Positions 8,690 to 16,514 of a DNA stretch of 46,934 nucleotides are shown here, piece after piece. This DNA is from Klebsiella pneumoniae (GTDB taxonomy: Bacteria; Myxococcota_A; UBA796; SXON01): contig CAMAXZ010000032.1 in the NCBI GenBank assembly GCA_945862325.1, forward strand, positions 1 to 46,934. Reading direction: 5' to 3'. How positions within the stretch are numbered: the first letter of the stretch is position 1; the number at the start of each line of letters is the position of its first letter. Position numbers and translations under genes: made by a program. A model generated the notes under the pieces. The model searched no databases. It saw nothing but the letters and a program-made list of their open reading frames with translations, and was not told the DNA's origin.

Positions 8690-9079
8690 ATGGCAGACCC
8701 CCGTGAAGTCCTGGGCCGCGGATGGGCGTTCCCGTTCCGACTCCACCCAGCGACGGGCTCGGTGGCGTACTCGGAGTTCGAGGAGAACATCCGTCAGAAC
8801 ATCAGCATCATCATCGGTACGCGGCCGGGCGAGCGACAGATGTTGCCCGAGTTCGGCTGCCGCATCCACGAGCTGATCTTCGCGCCGAACACGCGCGCCA
8901 CGGCGTCGATGGTGGCGCACCACGTCAAAGACGCCCTGGAACGATGGGAAGAGCGCATCGACGTGCTCGACGTCCAGTCCCAGCCCGACCCCGGCGGCAG
9001 CGTGCGGGTCGTGGTGCAGTACCGGGTCCGCGCGACCGACGCGCTCCAACAGCTCTCCTACACCGTCTCCAACAGGTAA
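8690..9079 (+). CDS. Baseplate wedge protein gp25 (GPW/gp25 family, Afp9-like)
   Basis: A 129-residue protein of normal family length, with the gp25 hallmark IRQNISIIIGTRPGERQMLP followed by EFGCRIHELIFAPN. The EPR-like core in T4 gp25 contacts the sheath and nucleates its assembly on the baseplate; here that position reads GERQML. The gene begins the second eCIS segment, divergent from the TPR/GT41 gene, and is followed two bases later by the gpJ gene. It is separated from the hub gene, its usual neighbour, by the 5.9 kb opposite-strand block. Confidence 0.92.
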   Translation: MADPREVLGRGWAFPFRLHPATGSVAYSEFEENIRQNISIIIGTRPGERQMLPEFGCRIHELIFAPNTRATASMVAHHVKDALERWEERIDVLDVQSQPDPGGSVRVVVQYRVRATDALQQLSYTVSNR

Positions 9080-9081
9080 CG

Positions 9082-12000
9082 ATGCCGATCCGTCCGCCGA
9101 ACCTCGACGATCGCCGCTACGAAGACATCCTTCGCGAAGCACGGGCGTTGATCCCGCAGTACACGCCGGAGTGGACCAACCTGTCCGACGCGGACCCGGG
9201 CATGACCCTGGTCCAGCTCTTCGCCTGGATGTCGGAGATGATCATCTTCCGCCTGAACCAGGTCCCGGACAAGACGTACATCCACTTCCTGAACTTCATC
9301 GGTGAAGATCGTCGCCCCGCCCGCCCCGCGGTCGCGCCGGTCACCTTCACCGCGCGCACCGACCGTCCGGCGGAGCTCCCTCCCTTCACCCGGTGCGCCA
9401 CGCGTCAGCGCGAGGACTCCACCGCCGCCGATTTCGTCACCACCGACGGCCTCACCGTGCACAACGCCGCGATCACCCGGGTGATGGCGGTCCGTGGCGG
9501 CAAGCGCCCGGCGGTGCGCGAGATCCCGTTCACCTCGCTCGCGGACAACCGCAGCGCGCTCCTGTTCGCCGGCGGGCGTGGCGTCGACCTCTTCGACCTC
9601 GATCCGCTCGAATTCGGCCCCGACGCGTACACCGCCGACCAGTTCCTGTACGTCGCGCACAACGATCTGCGCCTCATGGACGTGGAGCCCGAGGACGGGC
9701 GGCCGATCGGGCGCCTGCGCCTGCGCCGCAAGGGCCGCGACGGCGACGAGCTGTCCGTCGCCGGGCTGTTCCAGTGGGAATACCCGACCGCCGAGGGGTG
9801 GTTGCCGATCCCCGCCGAGATCGAGCCGGACGGGACGCTCGGCCTGCCGGAGACCACCCTCGTCACCGCCCTCCCGGGCGTCGTGCCGCTCACGACGCTC
9901 GGCGCCGAAGGCGCCGCGTTCCCGCTCCCGGAGGCCGTCGCCGACCAGAAGTGGTGGATCCGCGGGCGCCTCGACTACGAGCGGGTCGTCGCGGAGCGCA
10001 TGCTCGAAGACCTCGAGATCGACTGGCGCGACGACCGTGGCGGCGAGCAGCGCGCCATCAACAACTGGGAGGTGCGTCACACCGGCCGCTCCCTCGAGTT
10101 CTTCCTCCAGGACGTGCCGCCGATCCGCGGCGGCTGGAAGCTCCGGTTCTCCCTGATCGACCGCGCGATGCCCGCGGGTCGCACCGCGTACCTGCCGACG
10201 TACCGCTGGTACTGGCGCCGCGGCGACGGCTGGGAGCAGGTGCCGGCGGAGCGCGTGCGCGCGCAGGGCACCGTGGTGGAGATCACCGGCCCGCTCACGG
10301 ACATGTCGACGGACGGGTACAACCTCCGCGCAGAGCGCGTGGAGACGGCGTATCTCCAGGGGTTCATCCCGGAGCTCGAGATCGAGGCGACGTGGGAGCG
10401 GCCGATCGAGGTGCAGATGCACGCCGGCGACGACCCGCGCCGCCTCGAGGAGCTCCTCGTCGGCGAGGGCCCGTGGTCGCCCTTCCAGCTCTCGCCCCTC
10501 CTGCCGCCGACCATCGGGCGGAAGTGGTTCGTCGGCGGCGACCTGCTCGAGAACCGCCAGAAGGCGGTCGTCGTGCTCGAGATTGACGTTTCGTTCGAGA
10601 TGAACGGCGCGCCGATCCCCGAGCCGGCCGACCTCTACCAGCTCCAGCTCACCTACCGCGCCGAGGACAACTGGCGCGTGGTGTGGAGCGAGGACCGCAT
10701 CTTCGCCGGCTTCACCTTCGCTTCCCTCGAGGCGCGCGACGGCAACCCCGACGCCGCCAAGGTCGGGGGGCCGCGCACGGTGCGCATCGTCCTCGACCCG
10801 AAGACCGCGCTCCGCGGCCTCGCGCGCCACGTCGTGAACAACCAGGAGACGACCTGGGTTCGCTTCGAGATGGTGAAGGCGAGCCTGACGGGGGCGGACG
10901 AGAAGAAGGTGCAGCACCCCATCGTGCCGCGCATCCAGGCCGTGCGCCTCGGGCTCGAGGGGCGCGGCGGCGCGAAGACCTACGACGAACCCCTGCCCTC
11001 TCCGCGCATCACGCAGGTCGACCACCGCGAGCAGAACCGGCGCTTGACGCGCGCCATCTCGCGCGCGGTCAACCGCACGACCGAGTGGTGGCCGTTCTTT
11101 CCCTTCGTCGCGCTGCGCGACGACACGCCCGGCGGCAGCGAGATCCAGGCGCTCTACCTCCAATTCGACCGCCCCCTCCCGCCGGGCCGACGCCACGTCG
11201 TCGCGTTCCGAACCCGAGGCGAGACGTTCCTGCCCGACGGCGTGCGCGTGGAGTGGGAGCTGCTCGAAGCCCGCGAACACGGCCGCTGGGGCTGGCGCCG
11301 CCTGCACGCGCCCGGCGACGGCTCCGCCGCGCCCTACCCGCTCACGGGGAACGGCACGCTCGAGTTCCCGCTGCTCGACACACCGGCGGTCGTCGCCGAC
11401 GGGTTCTGGCTCCGCGCGCGCTTCGTCCTCCCGGCCGGCTTCCCGCTCGAGCAGCTCCCCTCGCTGCCCCCGGTCACCCACATGTTGTTGAACACGGTCG
11501 ACGTGGTCAACCTCGTGAGCGTGCGCGGCGAACGCTACTCCGGCCTCGGGGTGCCGAACCAGGTCATCCAGCTCCGCCGCGCGCCCATCCTGCTCCACGA
11601 GATCGAAGGGGAACGCCCGCTCTTCGATGACGCCGCCGCGTTCCCCGACATCGTCGTGCAGGTCGAGCTCGACGACGGCACGGTCGAGCCCTGGCACCGC
11701 GTGCCGGAGTCCGCCCTGCTGACCGCCGGCAAGGACGACCGCACGTTCGTCGTCGATCCGGTCGAAGCGACGTTGACCTTCGGAAACGGCATCCGCGGCC
11801 GGATGCTCCCGGTGGGCTCGAACAACGTGGTCGTGGAGATCTACCGGGTCATCCCCGGCGCGCGCGGGAACGTGGCCGCCGGCGAGATCAACGTGGTCGA
11901 GGGCTACGCCGACCTCGTGCGGTGCGAGAACCTCCTCCCGGCCTCGGGCGGTCGGGACGCCGAGTCCATCGACGAGATCCTCCGGCGCGCGCCGAGCCTC

Positions 12001-12624
12001 CTCACCAGCCGGGATCGCGCGGTCACCCGCTCCGACTTCGCGATCATCGCCGCCGAAGCGTCGGGCGAGGTGGCGCGCGCGTCCTGCGACGGGCGGATCG
12101 GCGACGACGGCAACGTCGAGGTCGTCATCCTGCCGCGCCGCCGGGAGGGGGAGCGGTTCCCGGACCCCAACCTCGCGACCGGGCTCCGCGACCACGTCCA
12201 GGGCTACCTGAAGCGCCGCTGTCTGATCAACGTGAACCCCGTCGTCCGCGTCGCGGCCCCCGCGCTGGTCGACGTCAGCCTCACCGTGCGATTGCGGCCC
12301 AACGCCAACCTGCTCGCGGTGCGCGAGCTGGCGCAGCGCTGGGTCGAGCGGTTCCTCGACCCGTTCGACGGCGGGCTCGACGGGCAGGGCTGGCCGTTCA
12401 AGGCCACGGTGTACGCCCAGGACTTCGCGCGCCTCGTCGCCGACATCCCCGAGGTCCGTCACGTCGTCGACGTGGCGCTCTTCGAGATCGGCAAGGATCG
12501 CCGGGCCGAGAGCGACGTGCCGGGCTGGGAGGAAGGCGAGGGCGTGGACGAGCTGTTCCTCGTCGACGCGGACCTGTTCCTCGTGCGACGGGTGCGCGTG
12601 CAGTTCGAGGGCGCGGCCGAATGA
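9082..12624 (+). CDS. Large baseplate assembly protein, gpJ/gp6-type (Afp11-like)
   Basis: An 1180-residue putative baseplate assembly protein. The N-terminus (YTPEWTNLSDADPGMTLVQL, WMSEMIIFRLNQVPDKTY) is the typical opening of the large eCIS/phage baseplate J proteins. The C-terminal third has the J-domain signatures: FGNGIRGRMLPVGSNNVVVE, YRVIPGARGNVAAGEI, then SLLTSRDRAVTRSDFAIIA and VEVVILPRR. Known relatives dimerise to form the wedge ring around the hub. The central 400-1000 region is variable beta-rich sequence, probably decoration. It overlaps the next gene by four bases (ATGA), so the two are translationally coupled. Confidence 0.9.
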   Translation: MPIRPPNLDDRRYEDILREARALIPQYTPEWTNLSDADPGMTLVQLFAWMSEMIIFRLNQVPDKTYIHFLNFIGEDRRPARPAVAPVTFTARTDRPAELPPFTRCATRQREDSTAADFVTTDGLTVHNAAITRVMAVRGGKRPAVREIPFTSLADNRSALLFAGGRGVDLFDLDPLEFGPDAYTADQFLYVAHNDLRLMDVEPEDGRPIGRLRLRRKGRDGDELSVAGLFQWEYPTAEGWLPIPAEIEPDGTLGLPETTLVTALPGVVPLTTLGAEGAAFPLPEAVADQKWWIRGRLDYERVVAERMLEDLEIDWRDDRGGEQRAINNWEVRHTGRSLEFFLQDVPPIRGGWKLRFSLIDRAMPAGRTAYLPTYRWYWRRGDGWEQVPAERVRAQGTVVEITGPLTDMSTDGYNLRAERVETAYLQGFIPELEIEATWERPIEVQMHAGDDPRRLEELLVGEGPWSPFQLSPLLPPTIGRKWFVGGDLLENRQKAVVVLEIDVSFEMNGAPIPEPADLYQLQLTYRAEDNWRVVWSEDRIFAGFTFASLEARDGNPDAAKVGGPRTVRIVLDPKTALRGLARHVVNNQETTWVRFEMVKASLTGADEKKVQHPIVPRIQAVRLGLEGRGGAKTYDEPLPSPRITQVDHREQNRRLTRAISRAVNRTTEWWPFFPFVALRDDTPGGSEIQALYLQFDRPLPPGRRHVVAFRTRGETFLPDGVRVEWELLEAREHGRWGWRRLHAPGDGSAAPYPLTGNGTLEFPLLDTPAVVADGFWLRARFVLPAGFPLEQLPSLPPVTHMLLNTVDVVNLVSVRGERYSGLGVPNQVIQLRRAPILLHEIEGERPLFDDAAAFPDIVVQVELDDGTVEPWHRVPESALLTAGKDDRTFVVDPVEATLTFGNGIRGRMLPVGSNNVVVEIYRVIPGARGNVAAGEINVVEGYADLVRCENLLPASGGRDAESIDEILRRAPSLLTSRDRAVTRSDFAIIAAEASGEVARASCDGRIGDDGNVEVVILPRRREGERFPDPNLATGLRDHVQGYLKRRCLINVNPVVRVAAPALVDVSLTVRLRPNANLLAVRELAQRWVERFLDPFDGGLDGQGWPFKATVYAQDFARLVADIPEVRHVVDVALFEIGKDRRAESDVPGWEEGEGVDELFLVDADLFLVRRVRVQFEGAAE

Positions 12625-13721
12625 GCACCGAGCTCGCCCGACGCGGCACCGGCTCCATGGGGCCGACCCGCGACCTGCGGTACCTCGAGGACCTCGTGCG
12701 CGTCGGCTACCCCGTGCGCGAGGCGGTCACGTACCTCACGCGCCACGTCGGCAACCCGGTCACGTACCGGCTCGTCGAGGCGCTCCGCGGCGAGCGGGTC
12801 GGCTGCGTGCGCGCGGTCGAGATCGAGCCCGCGGCCGGCGGCGAGCCGATCTTCGTTCGGGGGCGCCGCGTGCTCCCCGACGGGTCGCCCGCCTCGTACT
12901 TCACGCCCGACGATCTCGTGACGGTGTTGCCCGAGGTCGCCACCGCGGACGGGCGTCCGCCCTCGGTCCTGGCCCCGCGCGACCGCATCGTCCTCCATGT
13001 CCCGGTGCGCGGATACCTCCGCTTTCTGCCTGGAATCTTCCAAGGCGCCGTGCCCGCGCAGCGCCACGACGTGGTGCGCGCCGACGAGGTCAGCGCGCGC
13101 CGCTGGGGCCTCGCGCGGACGGAGGAGGTCGAAGCCACGGAGCTGCAGGGCTTCGACGCCGACGCGCTGCGGCGATTCCTGGGCATCTTCCAGCACATGA
13201 TGACGACGGTCACGGACCGCGTCGACCAGATCCCCAACCTGATCGACCCGACCGTCACCGACCCGCGCTTCCTCCCCTGGATCTCGAGCTGGGTCAGCTT
13301 CGAGCTCGATGGATCGCTGCCGACCCATCAGCAGCGCGAGCTGGTGCGTCGGGCGATCCGCCTGTACCGCACGCGCGGCACCGTGGCCGGCATCGAGGAG
13401 ATGATCCGCGTGCTGACGAGCGCGCCGGTGCGCATCGCCGAGCTGCACCCGCCCAAGCCGTTCGTCCTCGGCCGCAGCACGCTCGCCGGGGGCGGCGACA
13501 TCGAGGCGCGCTACAAGAAGCAGGAGCCGGCGGCCAGCTTCCTCGTGGATCCGGACCGGAAGCGCACCACCTTCTTCGCCCTCGTGCTCGAGTCGATGCC
13601 GAAGTTCCGGCGCCGGTTCGGAGAGCAGGCGCCCGCCGTGCTGCGTCGCATCACGCAGATCGTCACCAACGAAAAACCCTCGCACGTCACCTTCACCATC
13701 CTCTTCGACGAGAGCCGCTGA
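12621..13721 (+). CDS. Phage tail protein I-type baseplate component (P2 gpI family)
   Basis: A 366-residue protein whose C-terminal half is typical of the gpI / tail protein I family: YLRFLPGIFQ, RFLGIFQHMMTTVTDRVDQI, then DPRFLPWISSWVSFELDGSL and RRAIRLYRTRGTVAGIEEMI. In eCIS and P2-like tails this protein lies at the outer baseplate between the wedge and the fibre. The first 140 residues are less conserved. It starts within the gpJ stop codon (ATGA) and is followed after 2 bases by the last gene of the cluster. No fibre gene follows it in the window. Confidence 0.87.
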   Translation: MSTELARRGTGSMGPTRDLRYLEDLVRVGYPVREAVTYLTRHVGNPVTYRLVEALRGERVGCVRAVEIEPAAGGEPIFVRGRRVLPDGSPASYFTPDDLVTVLPEVATADGRPPSVLAPRDRIVLHVPVRGYLRFLPGIFQGAVPAQRHDVVRADEVSARRWGLARTEEVEATELQGFDADALRRFLGIFQHMMTTVTDRVDQIPNLIDPTVTDPRFLPWISSWVSFELDGSLPTHQQRELVRRAIRLYRTRGTVAGIEEMIRVLTSAPVRIAELHPPKPFVLGRSTLAGGGDIEARYKKQEPAASFLVDPDRKRTTFFALVLESMPKFRRRFGEQAPAVLRRITQIVTNEKPSHVTFTILFDESR

Positions 13722-13723
13722 CC

Positions 13724-14665
13724 GTGGACCCGAAGACCCTGTTCCAACTCTCCCGCCTCCGCGCCTTCGAAGGCCTCGCGCTCACCGCGCGCGACCTCGT
13801 CGACGAGCAGTCCTACCACCGGCGCCACCTCCATCGGCACGCCTTCTACATGCACGGCCACGGCATCGCCCAGGGCCTGCAAGTGGAGGTCGAGCAGCGA
13901 AAAGACAGGTACGTCGCGATCATCCAGGCGGGCTACGGCCTGACCCGCCACGGCCAGGGCGTGCTCCTGCCCGATCCGGTCGCGGTGCCGCTCGAGGTGC
14001 CCCGTCAGGACGGCGAGTACATGCTCTGGCTGTTCCACGTCGAGACGCCCGACAGCGCCGACATGCGGCCGATCTTCGACACGAGCGAGCGCCGCGAGGT
14101 GCGTACGCGCGAGGCCGCGGCCCCGCGCCTGCACCCGATCGACGAGGACCAGCCGGACGCCGTCGCGCTCACGCGCATCAACGTGCGGCTCGGGCGCATG
14201 GTGCAGGTGCAGCTCCCCGTGCCGCGCGCCGGGCGGCAAGCCCGCGCGGCCGAGTCCTACCTCAAGCCGCGCGTCGTCGAGTTCATCCGCGTGAACAAGA
14301 ACGTGCTCGTCAACCTGTTCCGCACCGCGCAGCTCCAGGAGCTGGACCTCGGGATGCTCGGGTTCTACAGCGCGCTCGTGAGCGGTGAGTTCCTGTTGAT
14401 CGAGGAAGGAACAAGCGATCGGGTGCTGTACCGCACCGCGGGCACCCTCATCGGCTACGCGCACGACTTCTACGACGCTGTCCCGCGCAGCATCGAGCGC
14501 GTCGACAAGTTCCGCGAGTTCGTGCGCCGCGTCCACGCCGAAGTGCCGGGCGTCGAGCAGGGCGACGAGGTTTGGAAGAGCTGGTTCGAGAAGTTCGAGC
14601 GCCTGCTCCAGCCGCTCGGCAAGATCGCGGAAGAGCTCGAGCAGACGGTCGACGCGCAACGCTAG
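13724..14665 (+). CDS. eCIS accessory/baseplate protein with His-rich N-terminal motif
   Basis: A 313-residue protein starting at GTG, 2 bases after the gpI-like gene and therefore in the same operon. Near the N-terminus it has LVDEQSYHRRHLHRHAFYMHGHGIAQGLQVEV (given here in two parts: LVDEQSYHRRHLHR, then HAFYMHGHGIAQGLQVEV, about residues 25-56). This resembles the YH..LH..LHG.G...GL segment of a family that I recall repeatedly beside contractile injection baseplates. A mid-section beta region and a long C-terminal helical segment (VDKFREFVRRVHAEV; FEKFERLLQPLGKIAEELEQ) follow. No enzyme motif is evident. A structural or assembly role is inferred from position. It is the last eCIS gene on this side. 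Confidence 0.65.
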   Translation: MDPKTLFQLSRLRAFEGLALTARDLVDEQSYHRRHLHRHAFYMHGHGIAQGLQVEVEQRKDRYVAIIQAGYGLTRHGQGVLLPDPVAVPLEVPRQDGEYMLWLFHVETPDSADMRPIFDTSERREVRTREAAAPRLHPIDEDQPDAVALTRINVRLGRMVQVQLPVPRAGRQARAAESYLKPRVVEFIRVNKNVLVNLFRTAQLQELDLGMLGFYSALVSGEFLLIEEGTSDRVLYRTAGTLIGYAHDFYDAVPRSIERVDKFREFVRRVHAEVPGVEQGDEVWKSWFEKFERLLQPLGKIAEELEQTVDAQR

Positions 14666-14673
14666 GCGTCGGC

Positions 14674-15315
14674 CTACCCGGCACACCGGCGCGCCCGCTC
14701 CTCCCGCGCCCACCGCGACGCGTCTTCGCTCGCCGCCCACGGTGGCGGGGCGGCGTCGCAGCCGTGCCGCGCGTACCAGTCGGCCGTGAACGCCCGGATC
14801 TCGTGCCGCGCGCCGTCCCGGCAGGCGCGTCCCCACGCAGCGGCGGGCTCGCAGGACTCGGGCTCGACGGGGCGGCCGGCGAGGAGGCGCGCGCGGGCCC
14901 ACGCGCGCCAGAAGTCGAGCTCCGCCCTCTCGTCCAAGGCGTGCGCGCCGAGGCTCGTGCGCGCGTCGGTCGGCGCCTGGTCCGCCGCGGCCGCCGCAAG
15001 GCGCTCCACGGCGTGCTGACGGCACTGCCGTGCGAAGGAGACGCGTCCGCACGCCTCGAGCATCTCGTGGCCCGAATACTCCCGCTCGACCTGGAGGAAC
15101 CCGCACTCCCCCCGCCACGGGTCGGTGGTGAGGGCGTCGCACGCGGACCACGCGCCGAAACGTTCGATGGCGCGGAGGAGGCACGCGTCGCGATCCGCCG
15201 GCGCGCTCATGCCGCGACAAGCGCCCTCCGCCGCTCGGAAGTCGATCGCCACCGACGCGTTCGCCGCGCGCTGGGCGTCGCTCGGATCCACACACGCGAG
15301 CAGGAGCGTCAGCAC
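14674..15315 (-). CDS. Cysteine-rich lipoprotein of unknown function
   Basis: A 213-residue protein with a very short signal peptide and lipobox, MLTLLLAC, predicting lipid attachment at Cys8. The mature part has about ten further cysteines in a helical Ala-rich context (EGACRGMS, ACLLRAIE, WSACDAL, GECGFLQ, EACGRVSFARQC, ESCEPA, RACRDG), suggesting disulfide pairing outside the cytoplasm. GTG start at 15315. It converges tail-to-tail with the eCIS operon (8 bases apart) and is divergent from the glycosyltransferase gene at 15374. I recognise no family. Confidence 0.65.
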   Translation of the reverse strand: MLTLLLACVDPSDAQRAANASVAIDFRAAEGACRGMSAPADRDACLLRAIERFGAWSACDALTTDPWRGECGFLQVEREYSGHEMLEACGRVSFARQCRQHAVERLAAAAADQAPTDARTSLGAHALDERAELDFWRAWARARLLAGRPVEPESCEPAAAWGRACRDGARHEIRAFTADWYARHGCDAAPPPWAASEDASRWAREERARRCAG

Positions 15316-15373
15316 ACGTCCCGCCGTAGCGCGACGCCCGAGGGGTGCCTACCCCTTCCACCGGGGGAAAGGA
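15316..15373. promoter_or_regulatory. Divergent intergenic region with a short inverted repeat
   Basis: These 58 bases separate the divergent lipoprotein and glycosyltransferase genes and should hold both promoters. The sequence contains AGGGGT-GCCT-ACCCCT (15341-15356), an inverted repeat with 6-base arms and a 4-base spacer. The purine-rich run before the ATG at 15374 is the likely ribosome binding site. No clear -35/-10 pair is visible. An operator role for the repeat is only a possibility. Confidence 0.3.
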
Positions 15374-16408
15374 ATGCGCATCGCCATCATCTCGACGCCC
15401 GCCGTGGCGGTACCGCCGCGCGGCTACGGCGGCACGGAGCTCGTCGTCGCGGAGCTGGCCGAGGGGCTCGCCGACGCGGGCCACGACGTACGGGTGTTCG
15501 CCACCGGCGACTCCAGCGTGCGCGTCCGTCGACGCGCGTTGTTCGACACCGCGGTCTGGCCCCCGTCCCCCTCGCACGAGATGGCGCACGCCGCTTGGGC
15601 CCTCCAGGAGCTCCGCCGTGAGCCGGTCGACATCGTCCACACGCACACCGCCGCCGCGCTGCTCGGCGGTGACCGAGCGGACGCGCCGGTGGTCCACACG
15701 GTTCACCACGGCCCCGACGCCGGGCTCGACGCCCTGTACGGAGTGTGCCGCGAAGGGTGCACGTTCGTGGCGATCAGCGAGGATCAACGTCGGCGCCTCC
15801 CGCACGCGCACGTGGTGCACCACGGGCTGTCCGCCGACCGTTACGCGGAGGGCGCCGGGGACGGCGGCTACGCCGCGTTCCTGGGGAGGTACGCCGAAGA
15901 GAAGGGCGCTCACGACGCGATCGACGCCGCGCGCGCGGCGGGCGTGCCCATCCGCCTCGGCGGGCGGTGCCACCCGCCCGACGAAGCCTATGCGGCGGCC
16001 GCGTTGCGGCCCCGACTGCTCCTGCCGGGGGTCGCCGACCTCGGAATGGTGGATCACCCGGCCAAGTGTGCGCTGCTCGGCGGCGCCGTGGCGACCCTGT
16101 TCCCCATCGCCTGGGACGAGCCCTTCGGGCTCGTGATGATCGAGTCGATGTTCTGCGGCACACCGGTCATCGCGTTCGCCCGTGGCAGCGTGCCCGAGGT
16201 CATCGACGAGGGCATCACGGGGTGGGTCGTCCGCGACGCCGCGGCCATGGCGGCCCGGCTCGCGTGGCTCGCGCGAGGTGGGGCGTTCGACCGTGCACGT
16301 TGCCGCGCGCACGCGACGGCGCGCTTCGGACGGCGCCGCATGGTCGACGCCTACGTGCACGTCTACCGCCGGGCGTTGTCGGGCCGCGCCCGCGCGGAGG
16401 CGTGTTGA
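15374..16408 (+). CDS. GT4-family glycosyltransferase
   Basis: A 344-residue GT-B glycosyltransferase. The N-terminal nucleotide-fold opens MRIAIISTPAVAVPPRGYGG with the Gly-rich acceptor loop and GTELVVAELAEGL. The C-terminal half has the GT4 donor-site motif PIAWDEPFGLVMIESMFCGT followed by PVIAFARGSVPEVIDEG, which holds the two catalytic-site glutamates of the E-x7-E element. It is likely cytoplasmic and uses a nucleotide sugar; acceptor unknown. The next gene, a glycogen-debranching-type glucosidase, starts (GTG at 16402) inside its last codons, a pairing that suggests polysaccharide storage or compatible-solute metabolism. The length is slightly short but complete. Confidence 0.88.
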   Translation: MRIAIISTPAVAVPPRGYGGTELVVAELAEGLADAGHDVRVFATGDSSVRVRRRALFDTAVWPPSPSHEMAHAAWALQELRREPVDIVHTHTAAALLGGDRADAPVVHTVHHGPDAGLDALYGVCREGCTFVAISEDQRRRLPHAHVVHHGLSADRYAEGAGDGGYAAFLGRYAEEKGAHDAIDAARAAGVPIRLGGRCHPPDEAYAAAALRPRLLLPGVADLGMVDHPAKCALLGGAVATLFPIAWDEPFGLVMIESMFCGTPVIAFARGSVPEVIDEGITGWVVRDAAAMAARLAWLARGGAFDRARCRAHATARFGRRRMVDAYVHVYRRALSGRARAEAC

Positions 16409-16514
16409 CGGGCCGCCTCGCGCTGGCCCGCGGCAACCTGTTCACCGTGACGACGGCCTCCGGGCAAACACCCTACGCTCCTGTCGTCGGGAACCCGGCC
16501 TGCTCGACGAGCCG
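16402..16514 (+). pseudogene. Remnant of the N-terminus of the debranching-type glucosidase, out of frame
   Basis: From a GTG at 16402 that overlaps the stop of the glycosyltransferase gene, frame 1 encodes a short opening (GRLALARGNLFTVTTASG) of the kind expected at the start of the debranching-enzyme N-terminal domain. It then loses sense and stops at 16677. The conserved remainder continues in another frame from about 16490. A short third-frame stretch near 16470-16490 reads PTLLSSG, which also resembles that domain. I read this as one or more deletions that broke the first part of the gene, or an assembly error. Confidence 0.4.

Noticed and set aside
9058..12462. An 1134-codon open frame antisense to the gpJ gene.
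   Set aside because: The translation has the His/Arg/Val-rich composition of a shadow frame. The plus-strand frame has family signatures and coupled starts and stops.
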